Shown here piece after piece: positions 7,260 to 15,780 of a stretch of 64,000 nucleotides of DNA (position 1 is the stretch's first letter; the number at the start of each line of letters is the position of its first letter). The notes under the pieces were generated by a model that saw only the letters and a program-made list of their open reading frames with translations, had not been told where the DNA came from and did no database searches. A program made the position numbers and the translations under genes. Origin of the DNA: Symbiobacterium sp040797425. GTDB taxonomy: Bacteria > Bacillota > Sulfobacillia > Symbiobacteriales > Symbiobacteriaceae. The stretch lies in NCBI RefSeq assembly GCF_040797425.1, contig NZ_JBFNEH010000016.1:1-64000 (forward strand), given 5' to 3'.

Positions 7260-9293
7260 CTGCCCCCAAAGCCCAACCGCCTCATCCGCGAGGCCTCGCC
7301 GTACCTGCAGCAGCATGCCTACAACCCCGTCGACTGGTACCCCTGGGGCGAGGAGGCCCTGCAGAAAGCCAGGGCCGAGGACAAGCCGATCTTCCTCTCC
7401 ATCGGGTATTCGAGCTGCCACTGGTGCCACGTGATGGAGCGGGAGTCGTTCCGTGACCCGGATATCGCCGCCATCCTGAACGAGCACTTCGTCTGCATCA
7501 AGGTCGACCGGGAGGAAAGGCCCGACCTGGACGACATCTACCAGACCATCTGCCAGCTGGTTACCCGTTCCGGCGGTTGGCCCCTTTCCGTCTGGCTCAC
7601 CCCTGACCGGAAGCCCTTTTACGTGGGCACCTACTTCCCGCCCGCCGAGCGGTACGGCCGGCCGGGTTTCCGGCAGGTGCTGCTGGCCCTGGCGCGCGCA
7701 TGGCGGGAGAAGCGGGACGAGGTCGAGCAAGTGGCCGCCAACTGGGCAGAGGGGATCGTCCGGAGCGACGCGCTGGAGCCCCCCGCCGGCGACCTCCCGG
7801 ACCGTCAGCTCATCGCCAGCGCGGTCTGGGCGCTGGCGGCCAGCGTTGACCGGCAGAACGGCGGCTTCCGCGGGGCGCCCAAGTTCCCCAATCCCTGCAC
7901 CCTCGACCTGATGCTGCGCTACTGGAAGGACACGGGCGAGGCGCTCTGCCTGGACCTCGTCACCCTCACCCTGCGCAGGATGGCCGAGGGCGGCATTTAC
8001 GACCAGCTGGGCGGCGGCTTCCACCGCTACTCCGTGGACGCGCGCTGGGCGGTTCCGCACTTCGAGAAGATGCTCTACGACAACGCCCTGCTGCCCCCGG
8101 TTTACCTCGCCGCGTGGCAGGCCACCGGCGAGCCGCTCTTCCGGCGCGTGGTGGAGGAGACCCTCGACTACGTGCTCCGGGAGATGACCCATCCCGAGGG
8201 CGGCTTCTTCGCCACCATCGATGCCGACTCGGAGGGCGAGGAGGGCAAGTTCTACGTGTGGGATCGCGAGGAGATCCTCGCCGTGCTGGGCCCCGACCTG
8301 GGCGAGCTGCTCTGCCGGCACTTCGGCGTGACCGCGGAGGGCAACTTCGAACAGACCGGCAAGACGGTTCTCCACATCGCCGAGCCGGCGGAGGCGCTGG
8401 CTGCGGCCGTCGGCCTGCCGCCGGAGGAGGTCGGGGCCCGGATCCGCGCGGGGAAGCGCCGACTGCTGGAGGCCCGGCAGCGGCGGGTGCCGCCCTTCCG
8501 GGACGAGAAAATCCTCACCGGCTGGAACGGGCTCATGCTCTCCGCCCTGGCGCGGGCCGGGCGTGCCCTGCGCCGCCCGGAGTATACTGAAGCCGCCCGG
8601 CGGGCGGCGGACTTCCTCCTCGCGCACCTGTCGGACGGCAGTGGCGGCCTGCTGCGCCGGTTCAAGGACGGAGAGGCCGGCATCCCCGGTTACCTCGAAG
8701 ACTACGCCTTCCTTACGGCCGGGCTGATCGACCTGTACGAGGCCACCTTTGCCGAGCGCTACCTGAACGAGGCCATGCGGCTAGCGGACGAGACCCTCAG
8801 CCGCTTCCACGACGGCGGCTCTTTCTACCTCACGGCGTCCGGCGCCGACCTCATCCACCGGCCCAGGGCCCTCCTGGACGCCTCGGTACCCTCCGGCGCC
8901 GCCGTCGCCGTCATGAACCTTCTGCGCCTTCAGCCCTACCGGTCGGACGACCGGTTCCGGTCCGTGGCGGAGGCGGTCTTCCGCGCCCACCGTCACCTCA
9001 TGAAGCGGTCCCCCGGCGGCATGGCGGCGATGCTGCAGGCCCTGGCCTTCTACCTCAGCGGCCCCACGGAAGTCACGCTGGTGGGCAACGCCCCGGAGGC
9101 GTGGCTGGAGGCGCTGGGGCGCCGGTACGAGCCGAACCTGGTGCTCACCCGCATCGACGGGCCGCGGGACGGCGCGCCGATCTGGACGGGGAAGGCCCCC
9201 GTGGGCGGGCTTCCTACCGCCTACGTCTGCCGCAACTTCACCTGCTCTCCACCTGCAACCGCGTGGGAGGAAATCGAGCCGCACCTCCGCTGA
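7260..9293 (+). CDS. DUF255 thioredoxin-domain protein (YyaL/SSP411 family), apparent CTG start
   Basis: 677-residue protein: an N-terminal thioredoxin-like DUF255 domain with CHWCH at residues 53-57, then an (alpha/alpha)6 glycosidase-like barrel (about residues 190-560; motifs GGGFHRYSVDARWAVPHFEKM and ILTGWNGLM). Relatives are widespread; a role in thiol or sugar metabolism is suspected but unproved. The conserved N-terminus NRLIREASPYLQQHAYNPVDWYP lies upstream of the first ATG (7431). The only initiation site matching it is CTG at 7260, 9 bases after AAGGAGG (7244-7250). Monocistronic. Confidence 0.9.
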   Translation: MPPKPNRLIREASPYLQQHAYNPVDWYPWGEEALQKARAEDKPIFLSIGYSSCHWCHVMERESFRDPDIAAILNEHFVCIKVDREERPDLDDIYQTICQLVTRSGGWPLSVWLTPDRKPFYVGTYFPPAERYGRPGFRQVLLALARAWREKRDEVEQVAANWAEGIVRSDALEPPAGDLPDRQLIASAVWALAASVDRQNGGFRGAPKFPNPCTLDLMLRYWKDTGEALCLDLVTLTLRRMAEGGIYDQLGGGFHRYSVDARWAVPHFEKMLYDNALLPPVYLAAWQATGEPLFRRVVEETLDYVLREMTHPEGGFFATIDADSEGEEGKFYVWDREEILAVLGPDLGELLCRHFGVTAEGNFEQTGKTVLHIAEPAEALAAAVGLPPEEVGARIRAGKRRLLEARQRRVPPFRDEKILTGWNGLMLSALARAGRALRRPEYTEAARRAADFLLAHLSDGSGGLLRRFKDGEAGIPGYLEDYAFLTAGLIDLYEATFAERYLNEAMRLADETLSRFHDGGSFYLTASGADLIHRPRALLDASVPSGAAVAVMNLLRLQPYRSDDRFRSVAEAVFRAHRHLMKRSPGGMAAMLQALAFYLSGPTEVTLVGNAPEAWLEALGRRYEPNLVLTRIDGPRDGAPIWTGKAPVGGLPTAYVCRNFTCSPPATAWEEIEPHLR

Positions 9294-9335
9294 GATGCGG
9301 CTCTCCCGTTCTCGCCTCTCCCGAAGGGCAACGCG

Positions 9336-9364
9336 TGCCGCCCCGCCCCAGCCGAGGGGCGGCA
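9336..9364 (+). terminator. Hairpin after the DUF255 gene
   Basis: TGCCGCCCC (9336-9344) pairs with GGGGCGGCA (9356-9364). A second inverted repeat overlaps the stop codon at 9277-9303. T-tracts are poor. Confidence 0.45.
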
Positions 9365-9441
9365 GCTTATGTCACCCCCGAATCCACGCCGGCATACACT
9401 GCCGGTGTGGGGCCGGCGGTCCCACGGGGAGGTGACCCAGC

Positions 9442-9552
9442 TTGTTCTACGGCTTCGGCTACCCTGCAACCAAGTCGTCTGCCTACTTCAAGGCCGTTCC
9501 CGCACTCTGGTCCAAGGTCTTCCCCTGGTGGGGCAAGAGCTGGGGCATCTAG
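9442..9552 (+). CDS. Small aromatic-rich protein of 36 residues
   Basis: Short frame starting with TTG at 9442, 9 bases after GGGGAGG (9426-9432), and stopping with TAG at 9550-9552. The product begins FYGFGYPATKSSAYFKA and ends PWWGKSWGI: 11 aromatic residues of 36, basic, no clear membrane segment. No family is recognised. Upstream, ACC (9374-9376), 16 bases and CATACACT (9393-9400) look like a mother-cell sigma-K or sigma-E promoter, though the same bases lie in a hairpin (9387-9411). If real, a spore-coat-like peptide is possible; that is inference. Confidence 0.45.
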   Translation: MFYGFGYPATKSSAYFKAVPALWSKVFPWWGKSWGI

Positions 9553-9559
9553 CACAGCC

Positions 9560-10489
9560 TCAGCGGTGCCGCCGCACGGCGTCCAGCGGGTCGAGCCACG
9601 CCGCCTGCAGCGCCGGTGGCAGCGCCGCCAGGGCCCCGGCCGCGGTCGTAGCGGCGCAGGCCAGGGCCAGGAGACCCAGGAGGGGCCCGGCGCCCAGGTG
9701 GCGCACCAGCGCCGCCGTGGCGGGCAGCAGGCGGAGAACGACCGTAGCCAGTAGCCCGCCCGCCAGGCCGCCCGGCAGTGCCACCGCCACGGACTCCCCC
9801 ACCGTGAGGACCAGCAGGTAGCTGCGCGTTGCCCCCATCGCGCGCAGCATCCCCAGTTCGGCGCGCCGCTCCCCCACCCGGATCGCGGCCAGGAGGCCGC
9901 TCAAGAGTGCGGCCCCCAGTGCGGCGACGGCCGCGGCGCGCCCCAGGTGGCGCACCAGCGGCTGCAGGTCGGTGAGCACGTGGCGGGTCGCCTGCTCGCC
10001 CACCACGGCCACGGCCTCCGGGAGCACCTGCGCCAGCGTCGCGCGGATCATCGGCGCCGACGCCCAGAACTCCAGCCGCATCACCAGCACCGAGGCCCTC
10101 TCCCCCGCCGGCTCCCCGGCGCCGCCCCGGGAGAGGTCCACTGCTTCCACGGCCTTCACCCCGAGCAGTTCGGCGCCGGCGATCGCCCGCTGCCACTCCG
10201 CCGCGTCGATGGCCGCCGGGACGGGGGCGGCATCGCCCGTGGCCAGCCACCGCATCACCTGCTGCTCGTGCCCGGGCAGGGTGAGCACCATGTCCGCACC
10301 CAGGGTCGTCAGCCCCCGCTCCAGCGTCCGACCCATGGCGAGCAGCAGCCCCAGCGCACCCACCAGTGCGGCCGCGGCGAGAGCCGCCGCCAGCAGGCCG
10401 GCAGCGGCATGCCCGGGAGAGCGGCGCAGCTGCGCCCAGAGGACGCGGCCCAGTCCCGGAGGACCGGGGGGGCTGGCATCAGCGCGCAT
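9560..10489 (-). CDS. ABC transporter permease, FtsX/LolC-like
   Basis: 309-residue FtsX-domain permease. TM1 is at about residues 28-52; a periplasmic-side domain spans about 55-180; TM2-TM4 are at about 185-300. The RVGERRAELGMLRAMGATRSYLLVL coupling region is typical of MacB/LolCE permeases. It overlaps the ATP-binding gene by 11 bases, so translation is coupled. Together with the larger permease (11162-12394) it would form a heterodimeric exporter or mechanotransmission complex. At 309 residues it is short for the class. Substrate unknown. Confidence 0.85.
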   Translation of the reverse strand: MRADASPPGPPGLGRVLWAQLRRSPGHAAAGLLAAALAAAALVGALGLLLAMGRTLERGLTTLGADMVLTLPGHEQQVMRWLATGDAAPVPAAIDAAEWQRAIAGAELLGVKAVEAVDLSRGGAGEPAGERASVLVMRLEFWASAPMIRATLAQVLPEAVAVVGEQATRHVLTDLQPLVRHLGRAAAVAALGAALLSGLLAAIRVGERRAELGMLRAMGATRSYLLVLTVGESVAVALPGGLAGGLLATVVLRLLPATAALVRHLGAGPLLGLLALACAATTAAGALAALPPALQAAWLDPLDAVRRHR

Positions 10490-11147
10490 GGCTGACCCGC
10501 CCCCCGCTCAGCACCAGGTGACGGTGGGCCAGCGGGACCAGTTCGGTGCTGTGGGTCACCATCACCACGGTGGTGCCGGCCCGATTCTCCTCCTGGAAGA
10601 GCGACACCACCTCCCGCTCGGTCTCCTCGTCCAGGTCGGCGGTGGGCTCGTCCAAGAGCAGCACCTCGGGCCGGTTGAGCAAGGCCCGCGCCACCGCCAC
10701 CCGCTTCTGCTGGCCTCCCGAAAGCTGCCAGGGATAGCGGTGGATATGCTCCGCCAGGCCGACCCGCTCCAGGAGCTCCATCGCCCGCTGCCGGTCGCCC
10801 CCTTCACCCGGCGGCAGGAAGGAGGCCGGCAGCAGGAGGTTCTCCAGAACGGTGAGCGTGGGGATGAGGCTGGTGAACTGAAAAACAAAGCCAATGTGGC
10901 GGGCCCGGAAACGGGCCCGCTCCGCGTCGGAGAGTGACCAGAGGTCCTGCCCCATCACCGACACCGTGCCCTCGTCGGGCCGGGTGAGACCGCCCATCAG
11001 CGCGAGCAGGGTCGACTTGCCGGCGCCCGACCGGCCCGTCACCATCACGAACTCCCCGGGCTCGACCCGGCCGCTGAGCGGCGCCAGGGCCACCACCGAC
11101 TGGCCCCGCGTTCGGTAGGTCTTGCTGACTTCGTAGAGCTGGATCAC
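10479..11147 (-). CDS. ABC transporter ATP-binding protein, LolD/MacB type
   Basis: 222-residue ATPase subunit. Walker A GRSGAGKST, signature LSGGQQKRVAVARAL and Walker B VLLLDEPTADLD are intact, and the LolD-like ARFRARHIGFVFQ segment is present. It energises the two FtsX-type permeases on either side. The start is GTG at 11147, preceded by GGAGAGGAG and 14 bases behind the upstream permease stop; an earlier ATG (11219) would lie inside the preceding gene without reason. Confidence 0.93.
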   Translation of the reverse strand: MIQLYEVSKTYRTRGQSVVALAPLSGRVEPGEFVMVTGRSGAGKSTLLALMGGLTRPDEGTVSVMGQDLWSLSDAERARFRARHIGFVFQFTSLIPTLTVLENLLLPASFLPPGEGGDRQRAMELLERVGLAEHIHRYPWQLSGGQQKRVAVARALLNRPEVLLLDEPTADLDEETEREVVSLFQEENRAGTTVVMVTHSTELVPLAHRHLVLSGGRVSHAR

Positions 11148-11161
11148 CGGGTGCTCCTCTC

Positions 11162-12394
11162 CTAACGTGCGTGGATCGCCTCGTGCGGTTCCAGTCGGGT
11201 GAGTCGCAGGGCCGGCCACGCGGCCACCAGTGCACCGCCGGCGGCTGCGAGCACCACCACGGCGGCGGCCAGCAGCGCCTGCTCCCCGGCGGGCGGGTAG
11301 AGGAACGGCAGGGTGTAGGAGACCATGATCGCCTCTTTGAACAGGCCGTACACGGCCCCGCCGCCGGTCACGCCGGCGAGGCCCCCGAGCCCGCCCAGCA
11401 GGGTGGCCTCCAGCACCAGGGCGCGCACCGACTGCCCGGCCGTCGCCCCCATTGCCCGCAGGAGTCCAATCTCCCGCCGCCGCTCCCGGGCGATGGCGAA
11501 GAACAGGACGACGAAGAGCAGGAGGGCGATCAGGAGCACCGACAGGGTCACCGGCACGAGGCCGGACATCAGGAGGGCCAGGTCCTCTGCGACGCTGAGG
11601 GCCACGTCGCCCGCCGTAATCACCGCCACGCCGCCCACCCGCCGGCCGATCTCGGCGGCCACCGCGGCCGCGTCGGCGCCTTCATCCAGGGCCACCAGGA
11701 TGGCCGACACGTGGCCCTGCGGGACTTCCAGCGGCTGCTCTGCCAGTTCGTGCGAGCGCTCGGCCATCTTCCAGACGGCCTCCTGGGGCAGGAAGACGGT
11801 CTCGTCCATGCCCATGCCCGTCGGGTCGAGCCGTGCGCCGAGCCGGAAGGTCGTGCCGTAGAAGGTGAGGGGGTCGCCCGTCACGCCGAGGATGTGGTTC
11901 CCCACCAGTACCTCGTCGGGGGCGAGCTCGCGGCCGAGTTCCCGCCGGAGCCAGGGGGTGACGGTGAAGTCGGTGGACGGGTCGTAGCCCACCAGCATGA
12001 GGTGCCCGGTGCAACAGGCCGACGAGGCCAGCGTCGCCACGAAGATCTGGGGCGAGGCCGCCTTCACGCCCTCGATGGAGCGGATCTCGGCCAGGGCCCG
12101 CTCACCCTCCATGTAGAAGGCCGTGGGCAGGCCCATCACCAGGGCCGTGTGCAGCTCCCCGGCGGCCCCTGCGGGCACGACCATCAGGTCGGCACCGAGC
12201 CGGTCCAGCCCGCGGGCCACCGCATGGTCCACGCCGCGGCCGATCAGGCCGCCGGCGAAGGCGGTGCCGGCGACCACCATCACGCCCACCAGAACGGCCA
12301 GCGTCCGGCCGGGGTTGCGGAGAAGGTTCCGGAGCGCCAGCCCCAGGAGCCCGAGGACCGGGTTACCCCACACGGCGCTCCACCCCCGCCGCAT
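11162..12394 (-). CDS. ABC transporter permease, FtsX/MacB-like
   Basis: 410-residue permease with TM1 at about residues 30-52, a large extracytoplasmic MacB-PCD-like domain (about 55-255) and three C-terminal helices of the FtsX domain. IARERRREIGLLRAMGATAGQSVRALVLEA marks the coupling helix. The extracytoplasmic domain contains ASSACCTGHLMLVGY, with a CC pair. ATG at 12394 overlaps the DUF4418 gene by 32 bases; a GTG at 12373 is an alternative start. Part of the operon 12812 to 9560. Confidence 0.88.
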   Translation of the reverse strand: MRRGWSAVWGNPVLGLLGLALRNLLRNPGRTLAVLVGVMVVAGTAFAGGLIGRGVDHAVARGLDRLGADLMVVPAGAAGELHTALVMGLPTAFYMEGERALAEIRSIEGVKAASPQIFVATLASSACCTGHLMLVGYDPSTDFTVTPWLRRELGRELAPDEVLVGNHILGVTGDPLTFYGTTFRLGARLDPTGMGMDETVFLPQEAVWKMAERSHELAEQPLEVPQGHVSAILVALDEGADAAAVAAEIGRRVGGVAVITAGDVALSVAEDLALLMSGLVPVTLSVLLIALLLFVVLFFAIARERRREIGLLRAMGATAGQSVRALVLEATLLGGLGGLAGVTGGGAVYGLFKEAIMVSYTLPFLYPPAGEQALLAAAVVVLAAAGGALVAAWPALRLTRLEPHEAIHAR

Positions 12395-12812
12395 CCAGCC
12401 GACGCAGCTGCAGCACCCCCACGAGGCCCGCCATTACGGTGATGCCGCCGGCAAGCAACGCCCCGGGCTTGAAGCTGAGGTTACAGGGCATGCCGGCCAT
12501 GGCACAGGTGGGCACCAGCCACAGCGGGATGAGGATCATGAGGAGGCCGGCGCCCGTGACGGCGAGGGAGACGCCGCGCCCCGAGTCAGGAAAGAGGAAG
12601 GCCGCCAGGCCGGCGAACGCCACCAGCGCGGCGACGCCCTGGAAGGCGCGCTCGGACCAGTAACAGCGCATGGGCATCACACCGCCGCTGGCCGTCTCGA
12701 CCATGTGGCCGTGGTCGATGCAGGTGTGCAGCAGAAAATGAGATGCCGCCAGTGCCCCGATGCCAAGCAGAACGAACAGCAGCGGACGCCAGTCGCGACT
12801 CCGGGTACGCAC
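12363..12812 (-). CDS. DUF4418-like membrane protein
   Basis: 149-residue protein with four hydrophobic segments (about residues 8-30, 50-70, 75-100, 118-138) and conserved Cys/His/Met-rich loops (LLHTCIDHGHMVE, MPMRCYWSERA, PTCAMAGMPCN). This resembles DUF4418, which is commonly encoded next to FtsX-type ABC exporters as here. The Cys/Met/His loops suggest metal binding, perhaps copper; this is inference. The start is placed at GTG 12812 because GGGAGG lies 11 bases before it. First gene of the ABC operon. Confidence 0.7.
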   Translation of the reverse strand: MRTRSRDWRPLLFVLLGIGALAASHFLLHTCIDHGHMVETASGGVMPMRCYWSERAFQGVAALVAFAGLAAFLFPDSGRGVSLAVTGAGLLMILIPLWLVPTCAMAGMPCNLSFKPGALLAGGITVMAGLVGVLQLRRLDAAGVERRVG

Positions 12813-13092
12813 AGCACAACCAACCTCCCACCATATAGCTGACAATTCGGGCTACTATGACGGTATCCCTAGCACCGAATAAGCGCAATACGCTGTCAGC
12901 CGTACACCTGCGGGAGCCCTTCTAGGGTAAGGACTCTATCCTCGCCGCCCGGGCGGAAACCCGAGCCAGAAGGCGGGCCCGGGCGCGGGTACGCTGCTCC
13001 GGAACGCGGCGGGACAGCCCCGGCGGGCCTGACCGGGTCGGGCGCCCGCGCAGCCCGGGTCGCGAAGGTGTCCGGGGCGGCGCCCAATATAA
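12813..13092. other. Intergenic region upstream of the ABC operon
   Basis: About 280 bases without a supported gene. Minus-strand TTGCGC with 17 bases to TACCGT (about 12890-12860) is a weak promoter candidate for the DUF4418 operon. Nothing else is seen. Confidence 0.35.
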
Positions 13093-13119
13093 CACCCCCG
13101 GCCGCACGGACCGGGGGTG
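13093..13119 (-). terminator. Terminator of the polA operon
   Basis: CACCCCCGG (13093-13101) pairs with CCGGGGGTG (13111-13119); the minus strand then reads TTATATTGGG. It lies 18 bases beyond the last gene of the operon. Confidence 0.7.
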
Positions 13120-13136
13120 GCGCATGTCGTGACCAT

Positions 13137-13343
13137 CTACCGGAAGAGCAGGCGGAACAGGAGATAGACCAGCAGCATCACGCCGATCATGGCCAGGACG
13201 ACGGGCAGGAGCACCTGGTAGGCCGCGATGATCATCGCCAGCGTGTCGGCCCAGGTGAACCGCGGCTCGCCCTTCTCGCCCGCCTCCCGGGCGGTGCGGG
13301 CCGCGCGGCGCCTGGCCAGTTCGTCATGTTCCGGGTTCCGCAT
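13137..13343 (-). CDS. Small single-pass membrane protein
   Basis: 68-residue protein: a charged, Arg/Glu-rich N-terminal half (about residues 1-35), then a long hydrophobic segment (about 38-66) ending in FRLLFR. No family recognised. ATG at 13343 has GGGAGGGG upstream and overlaps the end of the transglycosylase gene by 20 bases, so translation is probably coupled. Last gene of the polA operon. Confidence 0.65.
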   Translation of the reverse strand: MRNPEHDELARRRAARTAREAGEKGEPRFTWADTLAMIIAAYQVLLPVVLAMIGVMLLVYLLFRLLFR

Positions 13344-13929
13344 GTCCGTCCCCTCCCTCTGCCTTCCAGCGCCATTCTCCGTACAGGAAGCGGTACCGCT
13401 GCTGATCGCGCAGCACCGCAGCCACGTAGTGCCGCGTCTCCGCAAAGGGAACCTGCGTGAGCGTGTGGCGCTCGCCCGTCCACCGCTCCTGCTCCAGCCA
13501 GTCCTTCACGTTGCCGAGCCCGCCATTGTACGCCGCCAGGGCCAGCACCGGGTCGCCCGCGAACTCCTGCAGAAGCGCCGCCAGGTACCAGCAGCCCACC
13601 CGGATGTTGTACGCAGGCTCGTAGAGGCTGTCCGGGCTGAACGGCAGCCCCATCTGCTCCGCAACCCAGCGGCCGGTCTCGGGCATGATCTGCATCAGCC
13701 CCCGGGCCCCCTGCGGGGAGGTCGCTGCGGGGCGGAAACGGGACTCCGCGCGGATGAGGGCGACCACCAGGTAGGGATCGAGGCCGTGCTCTGCCGCGCA
13801 CCGGCTGATCTCGGCGTGATAGGCGAGCGGATACAGCCGCCCCAGCGCCAGCCGTGCGGCCAGCACGAGGGCAAACACCAGGATCGCAAGGGCCAGCCAC
13901 CGCCGGCGTCGTCTCCTGCGCCGCGCCAC
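13324..13929 (-). CDS. Lytic transglycosylase, membrane anchored
   Basis: 201-residue SLT-domain enzyme that cleaves peptidoglycan with formation of 1,6-anhydro-MurNAc. The N-terminus is a run of Arg then one transmembrane helix (about residues 12-32), so the catalytic domain faces outward. The catalytic Glu is in ALIRAESRF; SPQGARGLMQIMPETG, AYNIRVGCWYL and LAAYNGG are the other family motifs. The start is GTG at 13929, 5 bases after the coaE stop. A much longer in-frame reading would lie inside coaE and is rejected. Confidence 0.88.
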   Translation of the reverse strand: MARRRRRRRRWLALAILVFALVLAARLALGRLYPLAYHAEISRCAAEHGLDPYLVVALIRAESRFRPAATSPQGARGLMQIMPETGRWVAEQMGLPFSPDSLYEPAYNIRVGCWYLAALLQEFAGDPVLALAAYNGGLGNVKDWLEQERWTGERHTLTQVPFAETRHYVAAVLRDQQRYRFLYGEWRWKAEGGDGHAEPGT

Positions 13930-13934
13930 CGGGG

Positions 13935-14579
13935 CTACCCGCCTTCCCCGGAGTGCGCCTCGTCCGACGGGCGGGCTCCTTCGGCCCCGCCCGCCACGGC
14001 CTGCCAGGCGGCCAGCACCTGGGCCCGGGTTCGAGCCAGGTCGCCCCGGTTGTCGATCACCCGGTCGGCGCGCCGCATCTTCTCCTCCAGGCTCATCTGC
14101 GCTGCGATGCGGGCCTCCGCCTCCGCCGGGGAAAGGCCGTCGCGACCCATGAGGCGGGCCCGCTGCGTGGTCTCGTCCACGTAGACCACCCACACCTCGT
14201 CCACCCGCTTGTCCCACCCGGTCTCGAAGAGCAGCGGGATGTCCAGCACGACGGCGGCGCGGCCCTCCCGGCGCAGGGCCTCGACTTGCCGTTCGATCTC
14301 GGCGCGCACCGCCGGGTGGACGATCGCCTCGAGGGCGCGGCGGCGCGCAGGGTCAGAGAAGACGATGCGCCCCAGGGCGGCCCGGTCCAGCGACCCGTCG
14401 GGTCGCAGCACCGCCGGCCCGAACTCGCGGGCAATGGCTTCCGTCACGGGCGTTCCCGGCCGCTGCAGATCGTGGACGATGGCGTCCGCGTCGATCACGG
14501 GCGCGCCGAGCTCCCGCAGGATGGCGGAGACCGTGGACTTACCGCTGGCGATGGAGCCCGTCAGGCCGACGATCCGCAT
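13935..14579 (-). CDS. coaE: Dephospho-CoA kinase
   Basis: 214-residue CoaE, which phosphorylates dephospho-CoA at the 3'-hydroxyl in the last step of CoA synthesis. The P-loop GSIASGKST is at residues 8-16, followed by IDADAIVHDLQ, HPAVR and DIPLLFETG. Length is normal. It lies in a polA-mutM-coaE cluster, an arrangement common in Firmicutes. The C-terminal tail after about residue 195 is Gly/Ala/Glu-rich and non-conserved. Confidence 0.95.
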   Translation of the reverse strand: MRIVGLTGSIASGKSTVSAILRELGAPVIDADAIVHDLQRPGTPVTEAIAREFGPAVLRPDGSLDRAALGRIVFSDPARRRALEAIVHPAVRAEIERQVEALRREGRAAVVLDIPLLFETGWDKRVDEVWVVYVDETTQRARLMGRDGLSPAEAEARIAAQMSLEEKMRRADRVIDNRGDLARTRAQVLAAWQAVAGGAEGARPSDEAHSGEGG

Positions 14580-14580
14580 G

Positions 14581-14784
14581 CTAGTCGCCCTCGATGCGGT
14601 ACTCGGCGAACTTCTGCAGGGTCGACTCCCGCAGGTCCTTCTCGGCGTGGATCTCGACCCGCCACTTGCCGCCGGCGAGGGGGCGGATGGACATCTCCCC
14701 GGAGACGTTGTGGTGGTCCCACAGCTTCTTCACGGTCTCACGCATCTCTTTCTCGGAAGGGAATTCAAATACGAGATACTGCAC
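14581..14784 (-). CDS. Hypothetical protein, 67 residues
   Basis: Small acidic/basic mixed protein reading QYLVFEFPSEKEMRETV to LQKFAEYRIEGD. GTG at 14784 is preceded by AAGGTG at 6 bases; another GTG lies four codons upstream. It ends 1 base before coaE, inside the operon. No family recognised; the alternation suggests a small alpha/beta fold. Function unknown. Confidence 0.65.
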   Translation of the reverse strand: MQYLVFEFPSEKEMRETVKKLWDHHNVSGEMSIRPLAGGKWRVEIHAEKDLRESTLQKFAEYRIEGD

Positions 14785-14861
14785 AAAGCTCACCTTCCAT
14801 ATGCATTCAATACAGGCGGAACCCGCCGGCCGGAATGCGCCGGCGGCGGCTCTGGAAAGCT

Positions 14862-15779
14862 TCAGGCGTACGGCTCGGGCGGCTCGGCGGCGACCCGGAC
14901 GCTCAGGCCCCGGCGCCCGGGCCGCGCCCGGCGGGGCTTCAGGGCCACGCCCTCGGGCACCGGCTGGCAGCGGGGGCAGAAGTGGGTGCCGCGCTGCGCC
15001 ACGGTCACCTTCTCGATGGGGGTGCCGCACACCGGACAGGGCTGGCCCGCCCGGTCAAAGACCTGCAGCTCGTCGTACATGTCGCCCTCGTTTCCCTCGC
15101 CGTCCCGGTAGAGCGAGAAGGTCGTCCCCCGCTTTGCCACCGCCCGCTCCAGAACCCGGCGGATACAGCCGTGCAGCCGCTCCACCTCGGCGGCGGTGAG
15201 GGAGCCGGCCGGCCGCGCGGGGTGGATGCGGGCGCAGAAGAGCGCCTCGTCGGCGTAGATGTTCCCCAGGCCCGCCACCAGTTCCTGGTTGAGGAGGGCG
15301 GCCTTCACGGGTGTGCGCCTCCCGGAGAGTGCGGCAGCCAGCCGCTCCACGGTGAACTCGTCCGACAGCGGCTCCGGCCCCAGGTGCATGAGCCCGGGCG
15401 GCAGGCCCCGCCCGTCCGGCCCCACCAGGTGGAAGCCGCCGAACTTGCGCTGGTCGGCGTAGCGAAGCTCGCTGCCGTCGTCCAGGTGGAAGACCACGTG
15501 CAGGTGCTTCTCCCGGGGCCGCTCCGGAGCCGAGATATACAGGTGGCCGCTCATGCGCAGGTGGGCCACCAGCAGCGCGGGCCCCAGGCGGAACAACAGG
15601 TACTTGCCCCGCCGCTCGATGTCGGTGAAGCGGGCCCCTTCCAGTTCGGCCTTGAAGGTGTCCGGGTCCGGGTAGTAGATCTGGCGGGGCGTGAGGATCT
15701 CCACCCGCCGGATCTCACGCCCGACCACGTGGGGATACAGGGTGCGGCGGACCGTCTCGACTTCTGGCAGTTCCGGCAT
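14862..15779 (-). CDS. mutM: Formamidopyrimidine-DNA glycosylase
   Basis: 305-residue Fpg/MutM, a bifunctional glycosylase/AP lyase that removes 8-oxoguanine and formamidopyrimidines. The catalytic N-terminus PELPEVETVRR follows the initiator Met. Other signs are LLFRLGPALLVAHLRMSG, the H2TH region LLNQELVAGLGNIYADEALF and a zinc finger of two CPxC pairs (CPVCG ... CPRC) near residues 250-275. About 30 extra Arg/Gly-rich residues follow the finger. One base separates it from polA. Confidence 0.96.
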   Translation of the reverse strand: MPELPEVETVRRTLYPHVVGREIRRVEILTPRQIYYPDPDTFKAELEGARFTDIERRGKYLLFRLGPALLVAHLRMSGHLYISAPERPREKHLHVVFHLDDGSELRYADQRKFGGFHLVGPDGRGLPPGLMHLGPEPLSDEFTVERLAAALSGRRTPVKAALLNQELVAGLGNIYADEALFCARIHPARPAGSLTAAEVERLHGCIRRVLERAVAKRGTTFSLYRDGEGNEGDMYDELQVFDRAGQPCPVCGTPIEKVTVAQRGTHFCPRCQPVPEGVALKPRRARPGRRGLSVRVAAEPPEPYA

Positions 15780-15780
15780 G

